Assembly: GCA_019914945.1 (NCBI GenBank)
Contig: CM034103.1
Span: 1,240,001-1,304,000 of the forward strand
DNA: 64,000 nucleotides
Direction: 5' to 3'
Source: Typha latifolia
Taxonomy: Eukaryota > Streptophyta > Magnoliopsida > Poales > Typhaceae
The translations under genes were made by a program, and so were the position numbers. Positions 34,510 to 46,396 of the stretch are shown piece by piece (position 1 is the stretch's first letter; each line of letters starts with the position of its first letter). The notes under the pieces are model-generated. The model had not been told where the DNA came from, did not search any database, and saw only the letters and a list, made by a program, of their open reading frames with translations.

Positions 34510-37500
34510 CTAACAAAATGGTATAGAGTAGGAATTCAGTAGTGTATCCAGGCCATCCATAATATCCAAGATTCTTCTCTTCTCTGTGTGCAAATCTAAT
34601 GCTGAACTGAACTCTTTAGCCGGGGAGTTCCCCAAACTCAGGCTTAAATCGCTCTTTCTCTTGGCTCTCGTTTCTTTCATGCTTGTCGATTCCAAACTTT
34701 TGCTTCTTCTGTAAATGATCTTCTTTGAGCTTAGGGATTCCAGCATCTCTCTTTCCTCTTCGGAAATTTGAGGGAAGGTGGAATCTTTACCGTTGGATTG
34801 CAGAGACGAATCTTCCTTAGTTTCGTTAGGGGTTGCTGTTTCCGCATTGGACCGAAGTGAAACTTGCAAGGAATTCAACCCATAACCCCTACTTTTGACC
34901 TGGACTACTAGATGGTGAAGCCACACCACCAATTCAAGTATATATTGCTCGGTCTTCTCCTTATCGGCATGGTGAAGTGTCTGGATGCGGGTAATATTGG
35001 ACTGTTGGGCTGGCTTCTTGTTTATATCAGTTCTGCAAAAGAGCGTCACGTTGAATTGTATGTACAATATGAGGATAAGAAAAAGGAATGTTACTGTTAA
35101 AATTTTTCTTAACGGAGTTACAAGAGAAGGGTTGATATATCAAACTAACCCAATGCTTGCCCATTCTCCAACCCACCCAAAACCTTGATGAGCTCTGCCA
35201 AATTGAAATGAGAAAGATGAATATTAGGAAAATAGCAATGCATGACTTCTGACTGGAAGAAACAAAAAATAAATAAATAAATGATAAATTATGGCCCTGT
35301 GATATCACGAAGGTGATATGTGCCAGATATTTGAAACCTACCTAATTGTATTTTCTGCTATTGGTACAATCCATCGAAGAGTCTTCTGCATCTCAGCTTT
35401 GATTTGAGAAACAGTATACTGAAAAATGAAATGCATGTCAGGAAGAGATCACGATTCCATTATTGTGCACAGTTTTGTAACATCTACAAATTAAGCATCA
35501 CTGTTGACCATCTAAAAACCTAACATTTGTTTCCATATAAGTAGACTGCATTACAGACTATTGTGCAAATAGAACAGCTCAATTGGGATGTTCAAATCTT
35601 GGCCCAGCCCACAAAGGACCATAGCCATGCCCAAGCCTGACTTGGAGCCAGTCAAGTCGGGCCAGGGCTTAATCCCATAAAGAGTAAAGGTACATCAAAA
35701 AACCCTTGTATTGGTTACAAGGCTAACAAAGCAACTAGGACCCAACTGAACATAACAAAGCAACTCAACTAGGTCAACCAACCCAACTAGGCTAAGCCTG
35801 ACAATAAATAAACTAAGGATAGACTGAATTGTATCATGGTTCCTTATATAAACTAAATTACACTATCCTATATCAACCTCTACCTTTCCACAAGTACTTA
35901 CTTATCTGCTATTATCATCGGTGTCCTCTCTATACCAACATCTCATTACATTGTCCATAATCGTCTAATTGAAATTTTTTTTCTTTGGTATCACCGCACA
36001 GATTCTTCACATAACATTGATTAGCACTTTTCCGTGCCACTCATGCCCATTGCCTATCCTTCATCAAGAGATCTAAGAACATTTGTCGGGATTTTTTTTT
36101 TAACTCTCTCCCAAAGTTATGACCCAAATTGGAGCAGATATGAGCACCTATCATCCCTTTCCCATTTGCAAGGATGTACCAAAGAAAGGATTATCTACAA
36201 ATTTCACAGGTAAATTTCCAAACTATCAGTTCTCAGGCTACATCATGATCTAAGTTGATCTAACCAGAAGAATTGACACCTTTATACAGATCTTTTCAGT
36301 TAGGCTTTAGTGAAGTTATTCATGAGCCCTTAATTTTATTTTAAAATGCACTAATCACTCTCTCCAACTCATCCAATAATAAGCTGTTAAATGTTGAAGG
36401 ACATAATAATAATTGTAAGATAAGCAAACCAGATTTGCAGTTCAAAGGAGTCCTCTATTTTACTAATGGCTAAGATCTATAACTAAATGATGAAACATGT
36501 AATCATCCGAATCATGCATAAGTCTTTACTGCTATGAATCAAATGGTTGCATCCATAATGATAGTGTATACAATCCCCCATGCAATGTCTACGTAAAATG
36601 ATTTCTGCATTGTTCCTCTGATTTTCTAATTCCCAAGTTGTATAATCCTTAAAAAACCTGATAATTTTAAAGTTTTTCTTCTAACATGTAGATAGGATAC
36701 CAAGGGCAAATGTAAAACTGGTAGAGATATCTAAAACATTGAAAAAGAATATATGTTTTGCCTTTGATATTGGCTAAGTTGGTTTGTTAATTGACTCTAC
36801 GTTCATTTCATGTACTTAAGCTGTCTAGTCTATTGGAACGTAGTAGAGGAAACCTTCTGAACATAGGCATTAGAAGGATCACAGAGTAAACATACGAGCT
36901 GGTACTATGATTATAATTTCTTTATGTTAGCACTTTTGAACAATATGAATCTTCTATATTGGCAAGTAAATAGACTGAAAATATTTCCAACTGACAAAGG
37001 AGATAAGAAATCTTAAAAATGATCTGTTTCTGGGATATGAAATAATGCATAGCTAATACCTCCTCTTTACCGTTGGATGATTGCAACCGCGAACGTAGAG
37101 CTGATTTCACTGCTGTTGGTAATCCATGGTATAAGTTTTCCCTTGTACTGGGAGGAAGGGAAAGTGGTCGAGAAACCTATGAAAAGAAATATATTGAAAC
37201 TTCATTAGAAAACGTCAAGTGAAAAGCCTTTGTCCTTTAGAAAATCACTTCTCATCCCACACCAAACAAAAGATGATTCTGGTTTTTTTTTTTCATATAT
37301 AAGGGTGGCCAATACTTACTATATTATCAATTTGGTTGATGATGTTCGCATAATGCAATGCAAGACCACAAGGGCCTAAATGGTTATCCTGAACTGGCTC
37401 ATAGCCGGTAGGGTTCGTACCTGCCAAAATTCCTACCCATATCAATAATAGATAACAAATTTTCAGGAAAAGAACTTAAAAAGTGAAATGAAGATTACAG

Positions 37501-40500
37501 CAAGAAGATAACATCATATATGTTTTACATTTTAAAGCTGTAAATGCAACTGATATATCAGAAAACTAATCTTGAGATATAAATACTTGTGATTGCTATA
37601 GTGTAGGTTAACTTATTATATACTTGCTACATATCTTTATGCAGCGGGTATTGTTTGTTAAATGCTACATCATAGAAAATATTTGGCAGATTAAATATCT
37701 CATGATGAAAAGATAAGCTACACTATATTCTGTATGATATTGGACCACTCTTGGCAGTGTGACAATAACATAGATGAATTAGCAAGAACGAGATGTTGGT
37801 TTATATCTAGTCATTCATCCAAGGAACAAAAATATAATATCCTAAGTATCAAAATTATAATGTGAATGCTCAAAGACATACCAGCATTAGTAAATGCCTG
37901 TGCGATCTGTTTATGTAAGAATATGACGATGTCGACGAGTTTCTCAACCACCTGCCAAGAATTTCACATCACATATTTGATTGAATAGTTTCAACAAATT
38001 AAAGATGTAGAAATCATTAGGAGTATCATTACTAAGATACTAGAGGGAATAAAAATGCAAAAGAAAAAGCATGTCATGAGGACCAAACTCTATACTTATC
38101 CATTGCATCCTTAAAAATTATGATCATGCTATTTAATTACCTCCTCCAAATTTCTAGACCACAGGGATTTCTTCTTCAAACTCTTAACAAGCTTCCTTTG
38201 GCGTTTTAGTTCGCTATGCAAGATCACAAGGCTCTCTGCTAAGAAAATGAAAGTGAGCGGAAGTTCATCAATAATAACAAAGTCTAAGCAGTAAATGATA
38301 ACCAAAAACAAAAAACAGAAAACAGCACTAACACGTGCAATGTAATTTGGGCACATGATATTTTGGAATCAGATAGTTGTATATAAAAAGGCATATATTA
38401 CATCAAGTTATATGAAATATCTGGACTACATTACTTATCACATTCTAAATTTCTAATATCCCCAAGAAGAAATTAGATGGTAACTTCACAATAAACACAA
38501 GAAAAAGGGCACTTGCTTTTTCTAGTGCATCCCAAAGATTGAAGTTACAAATTAATGGCAACTGGCAAGCCACATGATATTGAGCTAAGAAACTAGAATA
38601 AAAAACTCTTTGCCCTTTGTTGAACAAATTACATCTCAAATTGGCTCTTCAGCAACCATGTAAGTTTCAGTTTAAATAAATAGAAGAATCTTTAATAATG
38701 TTAAGAACACCAAACTATGTATTTACCTCGTCTGGCTGCAGGTAGGGACTCTTCCTCCTGAAACTTCCTTCTGAAATCCTGCTCAAATCTGTCTAGCGCA
38801 TGTAACTCATGGTAGAGCTCCTATGCACATAAAATAAGTTAATTCCATGAAAAGCTAGTCATCAGCACCTAAATCACATAATCATTAAATTCATTAAGAC
38901 CATTGCAGACAGTTCAATGAGATAATTCCATGAAAATAAGTATAATCAGCTAAATCTCAGTCTCATTGAATTACTATTATTGCCTAGTGACTGCAAAGAC
39001 AGTTAAATCAGAGGAGTGCCAACATTGGCCATTATGATTATGTTTCTCACAGGGAATATGCTGCATGGACAATGCAAATTAGCTCGCATTAAGATACAAT
39101 TATCCTTTTCAAACAATTCTGATGTGCATATACTGAATGAAAGGAGAATGATACCAATCTAAAAGATATCCTAGAGAGCAAACTACAGGGTGTGCAACAA
39201 GTTCTTAAAGAAATTCAGTTAACATAATATTTGCATAAAATTGTACTGCAAAAGTAAGTCCTATCAGAAAACCATCCAAAATTCTCCAAACCAGTGTTCA
39301 CAGTTCTGGGTGTCACGTTTCACCTTTTCCATGGAACAAGACCATCACTGAAACTTTGAGCCAAAGTTCAGAGTTTCAGTTGGCATTTTGCTGTTTCCAT
39401 GGGAGTAGACCACTAAAACGAGCATGCTTCCAACACTGAAGTCAAATATTTATGAACTTCCTGGCACTCATCCATTGGTCCCCAAAATGAATAGCTCATG
39501 TTTTAAGACATCTGTTTGTTACAAGACATTGTAGTTTTGAAGAACTATCTTTTTTTTTTCAGTGGCATACTTGTCACACACATGTACTGCAGATTTCCTA
39601 AAAAATTTGATATCTTCTGATGTTCTGAACTATTTGTTAACAAATGGATAAAAATATTATAAGGAAAACATTCCAAAAGCTGAGTAAGTTGGCAAGAAGA
39701 TATGAAATATGCACAAAAGATGTAACTAAAAGGTAATACATGAAATAGAAGCTAATTATCTAGACCTAGAGGTCTATTTAGGCTAAGCAATTTAACTATA
39801 TACATGACTTTCTAGGCAGCAGAAATACAGCTAATAAAGAGGAGGCAAGTTGCAATATATCACAGTTTTCAGTTCATTCAAGCAACAATTATTTGAATTG
39901 TTAGGAATTAAGATGAAAATTAGGTTTCTTCACATCACACATACAGAAGTATTCTGGGCCAGGTTTATCAAGTGTTGCACAGTTGCTTCGATCTCCTCCT
40001 TTGACTGTTCCTGGGGTGTAGGATCCGCATTAAATCTGAAAAATCAGGCAATACATTCTAATTAGGAATGATCTATAATCATATTGGATCAGTAAAGATG
40101 TCGACATACTTCTGAAAATAGCGCCCTAAATTATGCCATATAGGGTTTTTAGATAGGTCCCCAAATCGAATTACTTCTCTAGAGAAAACTGCTACTTCAT
40201 CCCTGCGGAAGTAACATGTTTAGTTCAAAATTAGTGGACATTAGGATGATATAGTAATAGTGCTATAGGATTCAAATATGTCGACAAAATAACTAAAAAC
40301 AGTTCAAACCTGAAGCCTACCTCTTGTCAGCAGCTGCTATGCGTAGAAGCTCATTGTTGTCTGAGGAGACCAATATTCTCACTCCATCTGACTGCAAAAT
40401 TTCTTCCTTCAAAAATTTGATGTTTTCATCTGAGAAGGACCTCCACAAGGTAGCAGCTTTAGCAATTGTGTTTGCAACTTCAAATGAAAGAATTGAAACT

Positions 40501-42130
40501 TTATTTCCCCGGGCAGTCATCCCAGAGATAAATCCACTGCCTTGGTTGAAACTTGACATACTACTTCCAAGGGTATCCAAGACCTCCACAGCTTTCTCCA
40601 GACCAGCCATGCCAGCTCTTCCCAATATTGAACTTGTTTCTGATAACTGGGAAAATTTTGTGATTTCAATGCTCGCTCAAATAGCAACTCATTGCCATTT
40701 CAGAAAATTGTTATACACTGGTAGCTATGACTAACATGTTTTTTTTTCCAAATTATAGTGCAACAAACAGAATAAATTTAAGGCATGATTAGAGTATAAC
40801 CAAAATTACTGATTACATGAAGAATCTCTTTGCCCTTCTATTGAAGTACCTGTTTTCAAATACTTAAACTATCACACAAATGCAAATATAGCTAATCAAG
40901 AATCTAAGAGAATATTCTTTAATTCAGAGCTTCAAAACCTTGGAAATATGGCCAATCTGGGTACTTTACAATGTTTGCCCAACTTAAAGCATGTGTGTCA
41001 TGTAACTATGTAAGCATTCGACCTTATCAGTGCTAAGCACATTAAAAATAGATGATACTATTAAGAACACTGATTGTTCTTGCACATTGAGCTGCATATT
41101 CAATTCAAAAGAAAAGGAAGCCCATTTGTAGCATTATTCCCATTTGTCACTGCACACCATCTTTGACCACTGTGATAGATTAATCTGCATTATGTTCACT
41201 TGCTTACATCTGACACTCTACCATGTCTAGGAGTATCCATGACTTCTTTGTAGATTTACACTAACGATTTTGGTGTAAAGTCCACACCTTTCCACATCCT
41301 TTACTTCACAGCTCCAACCCATAGCCAGACGACAAAAGGAGACAACTCCATTACATAAAAATAGAACCTTCCGTGCGAGCCAGAGACATACCCTATGTTT
41401 TGTCCTCAAAATTAAAGCTCTTATCAGTATCAGTGTTCTTTTCTCCTCAACAGCTTGTCATCATCTCTTTGGTATTAAGAGATACAGAACTAAGGCTAAT
41501 GGTTCACAAGGAGAAGTATGCTTCTTGCTTGCACTCGTAATATACTACACACACCTACTGTGACCAAGTTTTGTATACAGTGAGATGTGACGAATGCTGC
41601 CGTAACAGCTCTCTAAGAACATCTCCTCTGCCAGATCAACTTCTTTGCTCGTGACAACTTCATATTAATAGTTTGTGGTAGAGAATCATTACCAAACTAC
41701 TAAAAGTAGCACATATAAGCATCTACGCCGAGATTCACAGTCTCAAACAGACTTAGATATCATCTTCCTTCCCAAATTGCTTCCCTTCTATCACTCCCCC
41801 GTCCTGCACGAGACTCCTTTATCCCAACTTCAATAAATCTCAGCCGCCAATTCAAAACAAATCAACCAAATTCGCATAATTCTAACCACCAAAAGAGTAG
41901 ATACCAAGCCAAATAAAAAGATGAAGTGCAATTATAAAACAAAAAGTAAAAAAGAACCGCACCTTTCCAGCTCCAGCACCAACCTTAGCCGGCTTGATCG
42001 CGAGCTCGCCGGAATCATAACCCCCATAAACACTCCTCCTATTAACAACAGCCAATCCCACCTCCGGCTCATCCTCCAACACCGGACTCGATCCCTTATC
42101 CTCTCTCCTCTTGGACCAAACGCATCCCAT
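34510..42130 (-). CDS. PSI1: PSK SIMULATOR 1-like protein (DUF3475 + DUF668)
   Basis: Plant-specific family that promotes growth linked to phytosulfokine and brassinosteroid signalling. Twelve exons read down: 41963-42130, 40321-40646, 40110-40202, 39945-40035, 38727-38820, 38141-38238, 37882-37951, 37320-37420, 37060-37176, 35342-35418, 35150-35194, 34510-35032. All phases join, giving 600 residues. The N-terminus MGCVWSK is an N-myristoylation site with a neighbouring Cys for palmitoylation, so membrane attachment is likely. The DUF3475 segment (VSILSFEVANTIAKAATLWRS) is in exon 2. The DUF668 part spans GPCGLALHYANIINQID, LPTAVKSALRSRLQ and TLRWIVPIAENTIRAHQ. The C-terminal exon is Ser/Lys-rich and probably disordered. 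Start chosen by the conserved MGC. Confidence 0.94.
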
Positions 42131-43321
42131 CTCCCCCACAATCCGCAAAAACCTAGTCAAATTAAACGAAACCTAGAAAATCGAAGAGAAGAAATCCCTA
42201 TTCTCCCTTTGGCCTCGGCGACGCGTATATGTAAACATACAAAGAAACCTCTGTACTTTTCTTCGCCATCGCCGTCTTCTTGCGTGCGGAAGAGTTGAAA
42301 CTTTCGCGACTCGCGAGCACACACCAAAGTGTGAATCCTACTTGGAGCTTGGCGAGCCGGTAGGCGCGAAATTACGCTTTCGCCCCTCCATCCGGTCTAC
42401 GTCGGTTAGCGGGAGCGGGAAACGAAAACGACCAGATCCCGTTACGACACGGCACCGGTTGGTCCGCCAATCAAATCGCGGCCGCCCATCTGGCGCCATA
42501 GCGGGCCCCGCGAAGAATTATGCGACGACCGAGGACGCCAAAGTCGTCGTAAATCGTAGTTGTCACGTCCTGGAGCTCTTTTTTTATAGGATTTTACGTA
42601 ATTGCCACTTCATTTATCATAATTGCTACAGAAATTATTGAGCTCTTTTAAAAATAATATTATTTTAATTATAAATTTATTATAATTTATGATAAGACTA
42701 TTTTTTATTTTATAAATTATTAAAAATAGTTTAAAAGCTAACTATTATTATATTCCAATATTTATGCACAATGAAATTCATCTTATTTTATTTGTGAGAT
42801 AAAAAGTTATTGATAAAATATTTTATACCTTAATCTTAAAAGGTAGGTATTTTAGCTACTTATGTGTGTTTATTAAATTGAATATTACCATATTAACCAT
42901 AATGATAATTCTAAAATAGTCAAAATATTTTATTGACAATTCTGATAGTTAAAAGATATACTGACAATATAATATTTTAAAAGTTTTCAATGGCAATTAT
43001 ATAAAATATCTCTGTTTTTTTTAATGTAAATAAATAATTATCTTCCAATCTTATTATTTAAAATAGTCTATTTTTTATAAGTAAACTATAAACAAATGAG
43101 CTCAGTAAATACAGAGACATATCTAAATCTGAATCTAAATTTTTTTTTCTCGTTATCTTATAATAATATAAGAAATTTCTCTAACTTATCTCTAATTTAT
43201 TTAATTAATAAATAAATATAAATTAAAGATATTATCTTCTAATTTCTGTACTCTTATATATAAAATGTTGATTAATTTTCTGTTTAGAATATGAGGTGAC
43301 TCAATTTATGAGAATGCCCAT

Positions 43322-43650
43322 TTTGGTCAAAAACTCCACACCCGTGGATGTAGCAGATTCCTGCGGCCGATTTCTTGGCGTCTACTGATTGGTACCAGAG
43401 CAAAGTCGCGGCAGCTGAGACTGTAGGCGATCCGCCCGCCGCCGACTTGGTTATGTTTTTTAAAAACCTTATGCTGACGTGGGAATGGAATCATGGCGAC
43501 ATAGATGCTAACGCTGGGAAGTCACCAAGCCTTGCTAATTCTGTAATTCTAGTCAACTCGCGGATCCAATCCATTATCCATGTATGGATGATGGGATGAT
43601 ACTATGGTCAACCTGAGATGACATGGCACTAATATGAGTTTTTGACCAAA
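43322..43650. mobile_element. MITE-like element with perfect 15-bp terminal inverted repeats
   Basis: TTTGGTCAAAAACTC at 43322-43336 is exactly mirrored by GAGTTTTTGACCAAA at 43636-43650. The 329-bp unit has no coding capacity. A third copy of the motif (TTGGTCAAAAACTC) occurs at about 43965, hinting at a nested or truncated relative. No target-site duplication was identified with certainty. Confidence 0.6.
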
Positions 43651-43924
43651 CTAGTGGTGTTACAGATATTTTTATAAAAATTTACTACTAATTATATTTA
43701 TTATCAAACGAAATCTAATTTAGTATAGTCCTAATAAGTTTAGCATTTTTGTCTCGTTCTAAAACGCTGAACCGATCAACGTTTTATGTATATAAATCTC
43801 TTAAACTTAGTCTTTCAAACACGTATGTAAAAATATATTTGATGATAAAATCGTTAAATGCTTAGCATTTTTGTTATGGCGAGAGTAAATTAAACTCTAT
43901 TTGATAATAAATTTAAGCATCGAT

Positions 43925-43928
<4 letters not shown>

Positions 43929-43959
<31 letters not shown>
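43929..43959. repeat. (AT)n microsatellite
   Basis: AT dinucleotide run just before another copy of the GGTCAAAAACTC motif. Confidence 0.95.
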
Positions 43960-43960
<1 letters not shown>

Positions 43961-44444
43961 GGGTTGGTCAAAAACTCCCTTTTGGTATCATTCAGAAGAT
44001 ATGGGTCAAGATTTTTTTTTCTTTTTAAAGTCTCACAATGTGGCATTAATTTAAAATTAAAAACATGCCAAGTTTGACAAGGAATTGCCTGGGAGTGTGG
44101 ACAGAGGAAAATGATGCCTACCTCTGATCGTCATGGGAGGTTCGTTTGTATGAATCACTTCATCAACTTTTAAGTGCAGGGATGTTGTATATTAATATAG
44201 GGAAATTTGCATATAACACCCTTATTTTTAATATAATTATGATTTACACTTTATATTTTTACTATTTATAAATTGAGCATTATGATTTAGCTGCCAAATT
44301 AGAACTTGACTGTGATAGCGAAATTACAATTTACACCGCTCTGATTTGGCCTGATTTTGACTTACATACTTTTCTTTCAGTAACTTTATGTTGAAATTTA
44401 GCTCAAATTCATATTTCAGTATTTTGCAGGCTTGCTATGCTAAT

Positions 44445-44900
44445 GCGTTCGAATGGGGGCTTGGGGAGCGTTCGAACGCAGTATCCAGACAAAGGCTATT
44501 GATGTAGGCGTTTGAATGTAAATCTAAAGTCGAGAGCAAACTTGATGCAGGCGTTCGAATGGGGCCTTGATATTAGAATGCTAGTCTACATTTGCATTAG
44601 GCGCGTTTGAACGCGCCCCACGAGTGTTCAAATGCCCCGCGAAAATCCATAATTTGAACCGGCCTTATAAATAGAAATGTTAGTTTTTAGGGCTTGGTGT
44701 GGGCATTTTGCAATAGAGGAAAACTTGTAGGAGAGATCCACCATTGTTTAGAGTGAGATTAGAATTATAAACTCTTTGTATTTGATGATTTGCATAATGA
44801 ATTGAAGATTGATCTATCGGTGGACGTAGGCACATTGTCGAACCACGTAAATCTTGTCTCTCTCCCTTTTCTCTTCATGGTTTGCATCTATTCGGTGTTC
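44445..44900 (+). mobile_element. LTR-like fragment with GCGTTCGAA motif repeats, TATA box and U5-like end
   Basis: Six copies of a GCGTTCGAATG-like motif are spread over 44445-44634, then TTATAAATA (44665-44673), then CGGTGGACGTAGGCACATTG and CGAACCACGTAAATCTTG (about 44819-44853). That last phrase is typical of the R/U5 part of plant Copia LTRs. No internal gag-pol follows, so this is a solo or truncated LTR. The boundaries are not resolved. Confidence 0.5.
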
Positions 44901-45757
44901 ATATTTGTGATTAGCTTGAGCATTAAAAGTTCTCTATAACTAACATCTTGGATTTGGAGTTCTCATAATGATATTAATATTAGCTTTGCTAATATTTAAT
45001 TTGCTCCAAATTATTGCTATTTCATTTGGATTTATTTGAGAGTGAAGGGTTTTGCTTGCGCTCCGCTCCACTCGTTCATTTAGGTATTTACACAACACTT
45101 TGCTCTTGTGCTATCTAAATCAATTCACCATTTAACCAGCATGTGATATATTATGATTTAACTTTTAAGGATGATATTGATAGTTTGACCATTTCGTAAT
45201 TTAATTATGATGAGAAAATTCTAAGAAGAATTAAATGCTTGGATGAGTTTAAATGAAACGAAATCAGGAAAGAATAAATTTTAAATTGCTTGTTTTTAAA
45301 TGAGAGGTGGAACTAAATGTTATCTCTATTAAGTCCACGAACACTAATCATGTATGACCACTAAGGTGGTCATCCAGTGACACGAGGATTAAATCTACTA
45401 AATTCTATTATTTTATTTTTATTCTGAATTTGAATTTGGATCTCTTCGTAGGCAACCCATCATGCCAATAATATTTTAAGATAAATTTATAAATAATATC
45501 TTGAGATGTACCGTGGGATATACATTAAAGCATCGAGATCATATACATCCTACGACTTAAATTATGTTGAATGAATGTAAAAAAAGCTATAAAATTTGAA
45601 CCGATACAATAAAAAATTATGCGGACATTTGGCAACGTTTTTATTTTATCAAGCTCATAGGTTATAATGCTAATTAAAAATGCTGTATCCTTTTAGATAT
45701 ATATTAAATAATTTATTAATATTAGCCTTAATATATACGGAGAGAATTAAATTTATA

Positions 45758-45897
45758 GGCTTTGTTTGGTTTGAGACACTCTTAAATTGGTTCAGTAATT
45801 AAATATTTTTTTTTAATATTTAATTAAGTTTAGGCTTTAAAAAATAAAGATTAAAAAGTGAGACTAATTGGGAGCTAATCTCAAATCAAACAAGGCC
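45758..45897. mobile_element. 140-bp Tourist/hAT-like MITE
   Basis: GGCTTTGTTTGGTTTGAGA at the left end and TCTCAAATCAAACAAGGCC at the right end form 19-bp inverted repeats with two mismatches. The ends are flanked by ATA on both sides. The interior is AT-rich and non-coding. GGCCTTGTTTGG-type termini are common in monocot MITEs. Confidence 0.7.
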
Positions 45898-46078
45898 ATA
45901 TAGATTTGATTATAAGTTAATAATTTATGGGATAGCAGGGAGCCGCAGTAGATTTGTCGGACCAAAAATCACAGTCCGTATGCACGCGACCACTCTCTTT
46001 GCTTCCCGGGCCCACCTCCACGCTTTTGACCCGAAGATTGCGCCAATTGGCGCGTGATTCCACCCAGATCCACCCGAA

Positions 46079-46103
46079 CTCTCTCTCTCTCTCTCTCTCT
46101 CTC
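46079..46103 (+). repeat. (CT)n tract in the NIPA 5' leader
   Basis: About twelve CT units about 300 bp upstream of the ATG. Pyrimidine-rich tracts of this kind are frequent in plant 5' UTRs. Confidence 0.9.
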
Positions 46104-46396
46104 CCCTCTTGTTCCTCCAATCCCGATCCACGCGACAGGAAGCGCCATCTCGAGCTCCGGATCTCGCCGGCCTCTGTCTTCCTCGCTATCTCTCCTCTGG
46201 GCCCCGTCAAGGAAGACGACGCAAGGCGAATTCCCTCCCCTCCCGCTCAAAGATTTCTTCTTTCTTCAGTTCAAATTTGGTGGCGGGAGAGGGGGGAATT
46301 CGATCTCTCTCTCTCTCCTCTCTCTCCCGATTCCCTTTTCTTTTCTGGTTCCCTTTGTAAGAAAGATCAAATCGAGAGAGAGATAGATCTTGAGGA

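Larger units (their letters stand above)
42131..46396. other. 4.3-kb intergenic region between divergent PSI1 and NIPA genes
   Basis: Holds the PSI1 leader (42131 to about 42350), AT-rich DNA, two short TIR elements, an LTR-like segment and the CT-rich NIPA leader, each listed separately. No protein gene was recognised. Confidence 0.6.
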
